A stretch of DNA of 64,000 nt from Pannonibacter anstelovis (lineage in GTDB: Bacteria > Pseudomonadota > Alphaproteobacteria > Rhizobiales > Stappiaceae). The DNA is taken from positions 1 through 64,000 of the forward strand of contig NZ_JBAKBF010000005.1 of assembly GCF_036881715.1 (NCBI RefSeq), read 5' to 3'. This document shows positions 16,084-23,112 of the stretch, piece after piece. Within the stretch, counting starts at the first letter, position 1; each line of letters begins with the position of its first letter. The position numbers and the translations under genes were made by a program. The notes beneath the pieces were generated by a model, which saw nothing but the letters and a program-made list of their open reading frames with translations, was not told the origin of the DNA and ran no database searches.

Positions 16084-17688
16084 ATGGCCGGAACTTCCTA
16101 TTCGGTTGATATTTCGCAGGCGATGACCACCACGCCGGCAACGGCTGCGGACTGGCTCGTCATCGCGCCTTCGATCCTGACGATCATTGGCGGCTCGCTC
16201 TGCCTGGTGATGCGCAAGAACACGAGCTTCCAGCCGAAGCTGGCGCTGTTCTTCCTCGGTCTTCTGGTTCTGACGACCGGCGCGCTGCTGATGCATGTGC
16301 TGAAGACCGGTGTCGTGACCATGGTGATGGGCAACTGGCTGCCGCCCTTCGGCATCGCTTTCACGGCCGATCCGCTGGGGGCAACCCTTGCCTTCATTGC
16401 CTCGGTCGTCGCTTTGTGCGCGGGCATCTATGGGGCAGGGACCATTGACACCTCCGGGCGGCGCTACGGGTTCTATCCGTTCCTGCTGTTCCTCATGACC
16501 GGCGCCTGCGGCGCATTCCTGACCGGCGACATCTTCAACATGTATGTCTGGTTCGAGGTGCTGCTGATTTCGTCCTATGGTCTTCTCGTGCTGGGCAACA
16601 GCAGGGCACAGCTGGACGGCGCCGTGAAATACGGTGTGCTGAACCTGATCGGCACGAACCTTTTTCTGATTGCCACCGGCCTGCTTTACGGACATCTGGG
16701 CACGCTGAACATGGCCGATATCAGCATGAAGCTGGCAGATGCTGAGCCTTCCGGTCCGGTGATGACCATTGGTGCCCTGTATTTTCTGGCCTTTGCCATG
16801 AAGGCAGCTGCCTTCCCGGTAAACGCCTGGCTGCCTGCCTCCTACCATACCCCCAGTGTCGCGGTTTCGGCGATATTCGCCGGTCTTCTGACCAAGGTCG
16901 GCGTTTATGCGCTGCTGCGCGTCATGGTGATGCTGATGCCGGTGGCCCGCGCCGAAATGAGTGAGGTGATCGCCTGGGTGGCGGCCCTGACCATGCTGAT
17001 AGGCATCATCGGCGCGCTGGCGCAATCCGACCTTCGGCGTCTGCTCGGCTATCTGGTCATTTCCGGCATTGGCTCGATGCTTGCGGGTCTCGCCATGGGA
17101 ACACCCGCGGCAATCTCCGGTGCCATCTTCTATGCAGTGCATTCGATCATCGTCATGACGGCACTCTATCTGGCCGCCGGTGTGATGGCGTCGATCTGCG
17201 GCAGCAATGATCTGCGCAAGCTGGGTGGCCTTTACGGCGAGAGCCCGGCCCTCGCGGCTGTGTTCCTGATCCTTGCCTTTGCCGTTGCAGGCCTGCCGCC
17301 CTTCTCAGGCTTCTGGCCGAAGCTGATCCTGGTTGATGCAGCACTTGAGACCGGCTGGTCCTGGCTGGCGGCTGCCATCCTTGTCACCGGCTTCCTGACC
17401 TCGATGGCCGTGGGCAGGGTCTGGATCTATGCTTTCTGGCGTGGCGGGCCTGAGGGAACAGCTGACGGCACCCGGATAGCACTCAACAGCGGCGGGACTG
17501 CCGTGGTCACCGGGCAGGCGTCAGGCCTTGCGTCTCCGGCTATCTGGATTCCAATCGGTGTGCTTACGGCGCTCGTCATCCTGTTCGGACTTGCGCCGGA
17601 GTGGCTGATGAATATCGCCATGCGCGGCGCCGGTGGCTTGATTGATCCGGCCGGTTACTTCCTCTCTGTCTTCGGAGGTGCAGCATGA
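16084..17688 (+). CDS. mnhD: Na+/H+ antiporter subunit D (MnhD)
   Basis: 534 residues, about 14 membrane helices, proton_antipo_M family (NuoN/NuoM-like). Key stretches: GDIFNMYVWFEVLLISSYG with the functional glutamate, the lysine-containing helix MKAAAFPVNAWLPASYHTPS, and GLPPFSGFWPKL. It is the second proton-translocating subunit besides MnhA. Overlaps mnhE by 4 bases (ATGA). Confidence 0.93.
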   Translation: MAGTSYSVDISQAMTTTPATAADWLVIAPSILTIIGGSLCLVMRKNTSFQPKLALFFLGLLVLTTGALLMHVLKTGVVTMVMGNWLPPFGIAFTADPLGATLAFIASVVALCAGIYGAGTIDTSGRRYGFYPFLLFLMTGACGAFLTGDIFNMYVWFEVLLISSYGLLVLGNSRAQLDGAVKYGVLNLIGTNLFLIATGLLYGHLGTLNMADISMKLADAEPSGPVMTIGALYFLAFAMKAAAFPVNAWLPASYHTPSVAVSAIFAGLLTKVGVYALLRVMVMLMPVARAEMSEVIAWVAALTMLIGIIGALAQSDLRRLLGYLVISGIGSMLAGLAMGTPAAISGAIFYAVHSIIVMTALYLAAGVMASICGSNDLRKLGGLYGESPALAAVFLILAFAVAGLPPFSGFWPKLILVDAALETGWSWLAAAILVTGFLTSMAVGRVWIYAFWRGGPEGTADGTRIALNSGGTAVVTGQASGLASPAIWIPIGVLTALVILFGLAPEWLMNIAMRGAGGLIDPAGYFLSVFGGAA

Positions 17689-18161
17689 GCGGCCTGTTCC
17701 TCGTCAATATCCTGCTGGCTGCCGCATGGGGTGCGGTGACTGGTTCCTTCTCGGTGGTCAATCTCGCCTTCGGCTACGTGCTGGGATTGGGGGCGTTGTA
17801 TCTGATCCGGGAACAGGTCAACACGGGCGGATACTTCCGCCGGGCCTCTCGCGTCATAGGGCTGATCCTGCTGTTCCTCTATGAGCTGGTCATTTCGGCC
17901 TGGCGCGTGGCAAGAATTGTCGTGCGCCCGAAACTGGAGCTCAATCCGGGCTTCATTGCGTTTCCCCTGACTGTCGAAAGCGACTTCGAGATTGCGCTCC
18001 TGGCCAATCTGATCACTCTGACGCCGGGCACGCTGTCCGTGGATGTCTCTGAAGACCGGAAGGTGCTCTACATCCACTGTATCGACGTGCCTGACCCGGA
18101 AGGAACCATTGCGGACATCCGCAACGGTTTTGAACGCAAGATCATGGAGGCCTTCCGTTGA
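17685..18161 (+). CDS. mnhE: Na+/H+ antiporter subunit E (MnhE)
   Basis: 158 residues. Two or three N-terminal helices followed by a cytoplasmic domain with LLANLITLTPGTLSVDVSEDRKVLYIHCIDV, the MNHE family signature. ATGA overlaps with neighbours on both sides. Required for assembly or activity of the Mrp complex in studied systems. Confidence 0.93.
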   Translation: MSGLFLVNILLAAAWGAVTGSFSVVNLAFGYVLGLGALYLIREQVNTGGYFRRASRVIGLILLFLYELVISAWRVARIVVRPKLELNPGFIAFPLTVESDFEIALLANLITLTPGTLSVDVSEDRKVLYIHCIDVPDPEGTIADIRNGFERKIMEAFR

Positions 18162-18514
18162 GCCCGCTTGACCTTTTCGCCGAAAACTTCCTGGCGGTCT
18201 GCATCCAGATCTCTCTGGTGCTGCTGGTCTTCACCTTCGCCGTGACCGTCGTGCGGACCGTCCTTGGCCCGAGCCTTCCGGACAGGGTCGTAGCCCTCGA
18301 TATGCTGGTTGCGACAGCTATCGGTTTCATTGCCGTGATTGGCATCGCAACCGAATTTTACCTCTACGTGGACATTGCCATTACGCTTGGCCTTGTCGGT
18401 TTCCTCAGCACAGTGGCGCTGGCGCGCTTCATCCTGAACCGGGGGCAGGTCGGTGATCCCACCATCTCCGCGGAAGTGAAGGAAAATCTTGCCCGCAGAA
18501 AGGCCGGAAAATGA
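18158..18514 (+). CDS. mnhF: Na+/H+ antiporter subunit F (MnhF)
   Basis: 118 residues, three helices, MrpF/PhaF family: RTVLGPSLPDRVVALDMLVAT followed by DIAITLGLVGFLSTVALARF. The N-terminus is longer by about 20 residues than in Bacillus MrpF. ATGA overlap with mnhE and mnhG. Confidence 0.92.
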   Translation: MSPLDLFAENFLAVCIQISLVLLVFTFAVTVVRTVLGPSLPDRVVALDMLVATAIGFIAVIGIATEFYLYVDIAITLGLVGFLSTVALARFILNRGQVGDPTISAEVKENLARRKAGK

Positions 18515-18870
18515 ACGCTGCAATCGAAATCGCAAGTGGTCTTCTCATTGTTGCAGGGGCACTCTTTGCGGCGGCGGCTGCACTCGGCCTGATCCGCTTT
18601 CCCGACGTGTTCTCGCGTATGCATGCTGCGTCAAAGGCCGGGACCCTGGGGTCCGGGCTGATGCTGATCGCGCTGGCCCTGCACGCCGGGGAACTGGATG
18701 TGATTACCAGGGCGATTGCAGGTGTGGTTTTCTTTCTGCTGACCGCCCCGATTTCTGCGCATCTGGTCGCAAAGGCGGCTCTTGCAGCCGGATACCGCCC
18801 CTGCGCGATAACAAAAATGGATGTCCTTGCGCCGCTTCTGGATCAGAGAAAGAAGCAACAGAAAACCTGA
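18511..18870 (+). CDS. mnhG: Na+/H+ antiporter subunit G (MnhG)
   Basis: 119 residues, three helices, PhaG_MnhG_YufB family: GALFAAAAALGLIRFPDVFSRMHAASKAGTLG is diagnostic, followed by VFFLLTAPISAHLVAKAA. Last gene of the operon. No strong terminator is visible directly after it. Confidence 0.93.
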   Translation: MNAAIEIASGLLIVAGALFAAAAALGLIRFPDVFSRMHAASKAGTLGSGLMLIALALHAGELDVITRAIAGVVFFLLTAPISAHLVAKAALAAGYRPCAITKMDVLAPLLDQRKKQQKT

Positions 18871-19319
18871 CGAGTTTGCCAGCCTGTCAGGAGTGGCAAG
18901 TGCTCGTTGCAAGGCCTGGTGTTATGCGCCGGGCCTTACTTTTGTCTGGGCAAGTGTCAGCCTGCTTAAAACTAGCAGAACCGGGTATGATGCAGCCAAA
19001 GGCTGAGCCTGCCTAGAATGCGGGAATGCCGCCACTGGACGGCACTACTGCGGGTTTTTACCACAATATGGACAAATTTGGACTACAGATAACGGAGCTG
19101 TTTCGTTGAAAACAAGCCGTTTTACTTTTTTCTTGTTTGTTAGGGCTTGTCCAATGAATGAAGCATCTATATAAGCACGAATACGTTGCATCTGCATAAG
19201 AATCAAATTTTTCCCGTCGCGCTTCCCAAGTAAGCTTGTGCTGCTAAGCGTCGATTTGTGAAGACCTTGGGTTTGTGCAGGAATGCGAACACGCGACAAA
19301 TTTACGAGATGGGTGAGAA
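18871..19319. other. Intergenic region upstream of mucR
   Basis: About 450 bases. The first half holds no coding signal. From about 19060 the DNA becomes clearly A/T-rich, as expected for MucR-family targets, which bind A/T-rich minor-groove sites and usually include their own promoter. A minus-strand frame across 19045-19407 exists but has no coding character. Confidence 0.5.
19147..19175 (+). promoter_or_regulatory. Probable mucR promoter
   Basis: TTGTCC, a 17-bp spacer and TATAAG, lying in the A/T-rich stretch about 145 bases before the mucR start. Spacing is ideal; the -35 box matches TTGACA at four of six positions. Confidence 0.5.
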
Positions 19320-19736
19320 ATGACTGACACGCCGGTAGATGCAAACCTGATCGACCTGACCGCTGAGATTGTTTCCGCTTACGTGAGCAATAATACTGTA
19401 GCGGCAACTGAGCTCCCCAGCCTGATCAATGAAGTTTACGGTGCATTGCAGCGCACGTCGGGCGCCCAGGTCGAGCCGGAGCCGGAGCCGCTGAAGCCGG
19501 CCGTTCCGGTCAAGAAGTCGGTCATGCCGGACTACATCATCTGTCTGGAAGACGGCAAGAAGTTCAAGTCGCTGAAGCGTCACCTGCGCACGCACTACGA
19601 CATGACCCCGGAAGAGTACCGCGAGAAGTGGGATCTGCCGGCCGATTACCCGATGGTTGCCCCGAACTACGCAGCTGCACGTTCTGAACTGGCCAAGAAG
19701 ATGGGTCTGGGTCAGCAGCGCAAGCGCGTCAAGTAA
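19320..19736 (+). CDS. mucR: MucR/Ros family transcriptional regulator
   Basis: 138 residues. The N-terminal helical oligomerisation segment (LTAEIVSAYVSNNTVAATELPSLI) is followed by an acidic proline linker and a prokaryotic zinc-finger domain: C-L-E-D then KSLKRHLRTH gives the Cys-X2-Asp...His-X4-His ligand set of MucR-type Ros proteins, and PEEYREKWDLP and YPMVAPNYAAARS are diagnostic. In Rhizobiales it is an H-NS-like silencer controlling exopolysaccharide, motility, cell-cycle and surface genes, and often horizontally acquired DNA. The gene stands alone with its own promoter region and terminator. Confidence 0.95.
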   Translation: MTDTPVDANLIDLTAEIVSAYVSNNTVAATELPSLINEVYGALQRTSGAQVEPEPEPLKPAVPVKKSVMPDYIICLEDGKKFKSLKRHLRTHYDMTPEEYREKWDLPADYPMVAPNYAAARSELAKKMGLGQQRKRVK

Positions 19737-19767
19737 CTGGCAGCCCTGCTCTGCAGGCATGATTTCG

Positions 19768-19800
19768 AGGCCGCTGCGGGAAACCGCAGCGGCCTTTTGC
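19768..19800 (+). terminator. Intrinsic terminator after mucR
   Basis: 11-bp perfect stem GGCCGCTGCGG / CCGCAGCGGCC with a GAAA tetraloop, followed by TTTTGCTTTT. Confidence 0.92.
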
Positions 19801-19805
19801 TTTTG

Positions 19806-20398
19806 CGGCTGATGCTTCCATAGGCAAAGCCGGTGCCCGCCCAGCCGGAATTACCAGAATTGAGCCGCAAATAGAGCAAGCTCACCGGTGGCGGCATGTG
19901 TGGCGCAGAGACCATAACATCCGGAAGGATGCGCGCAGCCCGGCGAGGCGGTTGAGATCGCCTGTCCAGTGCCCTTGCCTGCAGCGTGCCCGCTCCGCCC
20001 GCATGGCGCTTACAAGGCTGCGGAGCAGGGGTGTGACACCGTGGAGTGCTCCATTTTGCTCAGGCAATCCTGATCCAAGCCCAAGACGCGCAAGGCGCAT
20101 CCAGAACAAGCTGTCTGGCACGGGTGGTTTGGGCATCAGGGCTCCCTTCACGTCTGCTGCAGCCAGGCAAGGGTTTCGATGCTGACGTGCCGCGCCTCGA
20201 AGATGCTCAGGCTCTGGTGTCCTGCCTGCAGTGGCAGTCAGGAATTTATCCATCATCGCTGAACGGGCAGGGGCGGGGAGAAATGGCGGATATCTGCGCT
20301 CTCTTAATGGTTGCTAGGAAACTTATCCCTCACCCCGGATTGCTGACGTAGTATGTAGGAATATAAGCCTAACGGGGAAGCCCACGGGGAGATTGGTG
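19806..20398. other. Region between mucR terminator and the gafY-like gene
   Basis: About 590 bases. Apart from the weak minus-strand frame at 19882-20136 nothing is certain. The last 100 bases (20300-20398) are A/T-richer and must carry the promoter of the gene at 20399; its Shine-Dalgarno GGGGAG is at 20386-20391. No clear -35/-10 pair or CtrA full site was found. Confidence 0.4.
19882..20136 (-). CDS. Possible small helical protein upstream of the gafY-like gene (weak)
   Basis: An 84-residue frame starting MPKPPVPDSLFWMRLARLGLG, with GGGAG 7 bases before the ATG. The composition (Leu/Arg/Ala, evenly spaced hydrophobics, ending LAGLRASFRML) looks like a basic helical protein rather than random translation, and no plus-strand frame competes well. 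It lies divergent from the DnaA-domain gene. I do not recognise it; the spacing of hydrophobic and arginine residues faintly recalls DUF6477 proteins, but I would not name it so. Confidence 0.35.
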   Translation of the reverse strand: MPKPPVPDSLFWMRLARLGLGSGLPEQNGALHGVTPLLRSLVSAMRAERARCRQGHWTGDLNRLAGLRASFRMLWSLRHTCRHR

Positions 20399-20812
20399 AT
20401 GGAGTGCGTAGCGAGGACTTCTATCCGGCAGCAGCGTCAGGGTGGTGACGGGGGACAGATGGGAGAGGTGAGGAATAGAACCGTCATGGCCCGGCTTTTG
20501 ATGATCGAGGGGTTGGTCGCGGAGGTTTATGGCATCAGCCCGCCGGAGCTGCTCAGTCAGCGCCGTGGCGTCCGGCTGATTGCCGATGCCCGGCAGCTGG
20601 TGATGTATCTGGCCCATGTCGCCCTTGGCCTCTCCTGCGCCGAGGTCGGCGACTACTATGGCCGGGACCGTTCCACTGTGGCCTACGCCTGCCGCAAATG
20701 GGAGGACCGGCGCGATGATCCTCATGTGGACGGCGTTCTCCTGAAAATCGAGCAACTGATTGCCGGTGGCATGACGGTTTACGGACTGGCCCGGTGGGAG
20801 GGATTCCGATGA
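20399..20812 (+). CDS. DnaA-domain helix-turn-helix protein, GafY-like (N-terminal half of GTA activator GafA)
   Basis: 137 residues. The core (VAEVYGISPPELLSQRRGVRLIADARQLVMYLAHVALGLSCAEVGDYYGRDRSTVAYACRKWEDRR) is a DnaA domain IV DNA-binding fold; GRDRSTVAYACRK parallels the DnaA-box reading motif GRDHTTVLHACRK. DnaA's ATPase domain is absent, so this is not the replication initiator. In Rhodobacter the GTA activator GafA joins such a domain to a DUF6456-type domain; in Caulobacter and many Rhizobiales these are two adjacent genes, GafY and GafZ. Start ATG 20399 follows GGGGAG by 7 bases. The stop overlaps the next start (ATGA). Confidence 0.75.
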   Translation: MECVARTSIRQQRQGGDGGQMGEVRNRTVMARLLMIEGLVAEVYGISPPELLSQRRGVRLIADARQLVMYLAHVALGLSCAEVGDYYGRDRSTVAYACRKWEDRRDDPHVDGVLLKIEQLIAGGMTVYGLARWEGFR

Positions 20813-21651
20813 GCAGAGTGTTGACAGAGGAAGGGCGCAAGGTTCTCAAGTTTCTGGCTGCAACAGGGGCTGTCATCGTGTCCGGCAGCGGTCAGGAGGA
20901 AGCTCCGGTACGGCTCGAGGGGCGCCTGGAGACGGGCGGAAAACGGCGGCAGATGATCGTGACAGTGCGGGTGCTCCACGAGCTGCGGCATCTGGGTCTG
21001 ACGCGCGAGGCGCCGGATGGCGCATTGAGGCTTTCGACTGAAGGCCGACTGTATGTGCGGAGACTGTTGAGCGGTGGCCAGGACGGCTTTCAGCAGCAGC
21101 ACCAGGTCCGTGAGCAGGTGACGCTGCAGGCAGAGGCTGGCGGTCCGATCCGGGTGACCGTCAACCTGTCGGAAAGCCCTCTTGCCTGGCTGGCGCGGAG
21201 AAAGGATGGCAAGGGCCGGGCGATGCTGACGCCATCTCAGTTTGAGGCAGGTGAACGCTTGCGGGAAGACTATACATTTGCAGCGATGATGCCGAACCTG
21301 TCCGGCGGCTGGCGAATGGAGGCCGGAGCCGGGCGCAATACGGGGCGTGGTCCCTCGGGACCGGAAATGACCGACAATGTCATGGCTGCGCGGCTCCGGG
21401 TGGAGCGGGCTCTGGATGCTGTTGGCCTAGGTCTTGGCGGCGTGCTTGTGGATGTCTGCTGCCTGCTCAAGGGGCTGGAGACAGTCGAGCGGGAACGGGG
21501 CTGGCCGGTCCGCTCGGCAAAGGTGGTGCTTGGAATTGGCCTGTCCGCTCTGGCGTCCCACTACGGCATGGCGGAAGCAAAAAGAGCGCGCCGGAAATGC
21601 GCCAGCCCGGCGCTCACACCTCAGTCAGAGCCGCGGCCGCGTCGTCCTTGA
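20809..21651 (+). CDS. DUF6456 protein, GafZ-like (C-terminal half of GTA activator GafA)
   Basis: 280 residues. N-terminal ~85 residues form a winged-helix-like segment (LTEEGRKVLKFLAATGAVI ... LGLTREAPDGALRLSTEGR). The C-terminal ~160 residues carry the DUF6456 pattern: SPLAWLARRKDGKGRAMLTPSQFEAGERLREDYTFAAMMPNLSGGW, then MTDNVMAARLRVERALDAVGLGLGGVLVDVCC and LKGLETVERERGWPVRSAKVVLGIGLSALASHY. That latter part resembles a sigma-factor-like fold which in GafA contacts the RNA polymerase omega subunit. ATGA overlap shows translational coupling with the GafY-like gene. Its tail overlaps the sufE 3' end by 38 bases on the other strand. Activation of the GTA cluster at 39 kb is inferred. Confidence 0.75.
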   Translation: MSRVLTEEGRKVLKFLAATGAVIVSGSGQEEAPVRLEGRLETGGKRRQMIVTVRVLHELRHLGLTREAPDGALRLSTEGRLYVRRLLSGGQDGFQQQHQVREQVTLQAEAGGPIRVTVNLSESPLAWLARRKDGKGRAMLTPSQFEAGERLREDYTFAAMMPNLSGGWRMEAGAGRNTGRGPSGPEMTDNVMAARLRVERALDAVGLGLGGVLVDVCCLLKGLETVERERGWPVRSAKVVLGIGLSALASHYGMAEAKRARRKCASPALTPQSEPRPRRP

Positions 21652-22045
21652 TGCGCTGGACCATGGACTTCAGGCCGTTGGAGCGCTGTGGCGTGAGATG
21701 ATCCTTGAGGCCGATGCGGGCAAAGATCGCGTCAACATCGGTGGCAAGAATCTCCTTGGCCGAATGGCCCGAGAAGGCGGCAAGAACGATGGCGACAAGA
21801 CCCTGCACGATCAGGGCGTCGCTGTCGCCAAGGAAGGTAAGAATGGCACTGCCATCCTCGCCGCGCGTGACCTGGGTCACCAGCCAGACCTGGGACACGC
21901 AGCCGCGCACCTTGTTGTCTTCCGTGCGCTGGTCATCAGGAAAGGCGGGCAGGGCGCGGCCCAGTTCGATGACATATTTGTAGCGGTCTTCCCAGTCATC
22001 GATGAATTCAAAGTTTTCGAGGATTTCGTCAAGACTGGCGGTCAT
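21614..22045 (-). CDS. sufE: SufE family cysteine desulfurase sulfur acceptor
   Basis: 143 residues, normal family length. It accepts persulfide sulfur from the SufS cysteine desulfurase for iron-sulfur cluster assembly. The acceptor cysteine is Cys49 in RGCVSQVWL; YKYVIELGRALPAFPDDQRTEDNKV before it and IVQGLVAIVLAAFSGHSAKEIL after it match the fold. The start was set at MTASLDEIL; a 42-residue upstream extension in the same frame runs through a terminator hairpin and is not believed. The end overlaps the GafZ-like gene tail-to-tail. Confidence 0.93.
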   Translation of the reverse strand: MTASLDEILENFEFIDDWEDRYKYVIELGRALPAFPDDQRTEDNKVRGCVSQVWLVTQVTRGEDGSAILTFLGDSDALIVQGLVAIVLAAFSGHSAKEILATDVDAIFARIGLKDHLTPQRSNGLKSMVQRIKDDAAAALTEV

Positions 22046-22131
22046 GTGCCGGGGTTCCGCTTTCTGGAGCACGTCAGGTCGGCAGATATAGACGTTGCGG
22101 CCCATCAGGCAAGGGTGCCCATCGTGGCGGC

Positions 22132-22179
22132 GGGAAAAAAGACGCCGCAAGTGGAAGGGGCAGCAATCCACTTGCGGCG
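22132..22179 (-). terminator. Intrinsic terminator for the DUF5330 gene
   Basis: 12-bp perfect stem (CGCCGCAAGTGG 22143-22154 with CCACTTGCGGCG 22168-22179) around a 13-nt loop; on the minus strand it is followed by TCTTTTTTCC. It ends transcription from the upstream DUF5330 gene before sufE. Confidence 0.88.
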
Positions 22180-22309
22180 CGGCGGCATGGCCACCGAGTT
22201 TTTCCGTCTCTCCAGTCCGGCCCCGGGTCAGGACGGGGGACCGGTCCGGTCATGCGGGCGCAAACCACCGCGGTCCGGAATGACAGGCCCGGTGCCGCAG
22301 CAGGGTCGG

Positions 22310-22792
22310 TCAGACCCGGGGGACTGACCTGGGATTGGGCCGTGGCACCGGCCCAAAGGAGGCCTCCGGAACGGAGGAATTCTGCTGTGCGATCTCCGGC
22401 GCAGGCAGATGCCACGACGGGATGCTGAGTTCACCGCCGGATGTGCCATCCGGGGCTGGAATGGAGCTGGTCACGTCACCGTGGGCAGGGTGCGCTGCCA
22501 GCGCAGGATCGTCTGTTCCACTTCCTGCCTCTGCGGCGTCGAAATACTGGTAGACCAGCTTCGCACCGTCGCGGGCATTGGCGCCGATGGCCGCAAGGGC
22601 CTCGCCACCGGTTTCGCAGGCTTGCGGATTGCGGCCGCAGAAGCCTGTGAGATCGCTTACGGTTGCCTGAGCGGCCATGAAAGCCGCCACAGGGTCGACG
22701 TTGAAGCCGCCCGCCTGCTCCTTGCCGGCGAAGAACGGCACCATCGCCAGCACCAAGACAAGCCAGAAGGCTTTCCTGACGAGGAAGAACAT
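22310..22792 (-). CDS. DUF5330 domain protein, exported or membrane-anchored
   Basis: 160 residues. One N-terminal hydrophobic segment (FFLVRKAFWLVLVLAMVPFF) serves as signal or anchor. The conserved part follows: DPVAAFMAAQATVSDLTGFCGRNPQACETGGEALAAIGANAR with two cysteines, typical of DUF5330, a short envelope protein family of Rhizobiales with unknown role. The C-terminal half is proline/serine-rich and probably disordered. Divergent from the sensor kinase gene. Confidence 0.83.
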   Translation of the reverse strand: MFFLVRKAFWLVLVLAMVPFFAGKEQAGGFNVDPVAAFMAAQATVSDLTGFCGRNPQACETGGEALAAIGANARDGAKLVYQYFDAAEAGSGTDDPALAAHPAHGDVTSSIPAPDGTSGGELSIPSWHLPAPEIAQQNSSVPEASFGPVPRPNPRSVPRV

Positions 22793-23112
22793 TGCGCTAC
22801 CCTTCAGTTTTCCGGTTCCGCCAGTCTCCGTGCCATGGGCTGACGGTTTTGTTATGGCACGACAATAACCGGTACATCCAAAAGCGGCGTTTCTCTCCGG
22901 GAGGCGATTTTCTTCAAAGAAAACAGAATGTTGAATATATTTTTCGGCTACTTTGATTCAAATTTGAACGGGATTGAGCCAAGGGGCTGTGCGGAAATGG
23001 TGTTTTTTTGCCCGGCCTTTTGAGGAGTTTCCATCCGCCTTCAACGTTCCTTAAGTGATCCGCGCGAAAAATCAGGTAACGAGAAACTGGAGGTACCGGG
23101 CTTACCGGTCCC
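22793..23112. other. Divergent intergenic region, DUF5330 / sensor kinase
   Basis: About 320 bases with an A/T-rich core near 22900-22970. It contains a perfect 12-bp palindrome TTCAAATTTGAA (22957-22968) and, nearby, TTTTCTT-CA-AAGAAAA. Either could be a regulator site. Promoters for both genes should lie here; none is clear enough to call. GGAGG lies near 23090, rather far from the kinase GTG. Confidence 0.45.

Noticed and set aside
12834..17142. Long minus-strand frames opposite the Mrp genes (for example 12834-14327 and 15637-17142)
   Set aside because: They mirror clearly real membrane-protein genes. Their His/Arg/Gln-rich, low-complexity translations are typical of antisense frames in high-GC DNA, and none has a matching ribosome site or family feature.
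19045..19407. Minus-strand frame of 120 codons over the mucR promoter
   Set aside because: Lies mostly in A/T-rich regulatory DNA and overlaps the mucR start; composition is not protein-like and there is no ribosome site.
20399..20812. DnaA replication initiator
   Set aside because: Only domain IV is present; there is no AAA+ ATPase domain, and the coupled DUF6456 gene points to a GafA-type activator.
22207..22336. Cluster of small GC-rich palindromes after the DUF5330 gene
   Set aside because: Short imperfect repeats that are expected by chance in GC-rich 3' DNA; no unit is repeated elsewhere in the window.
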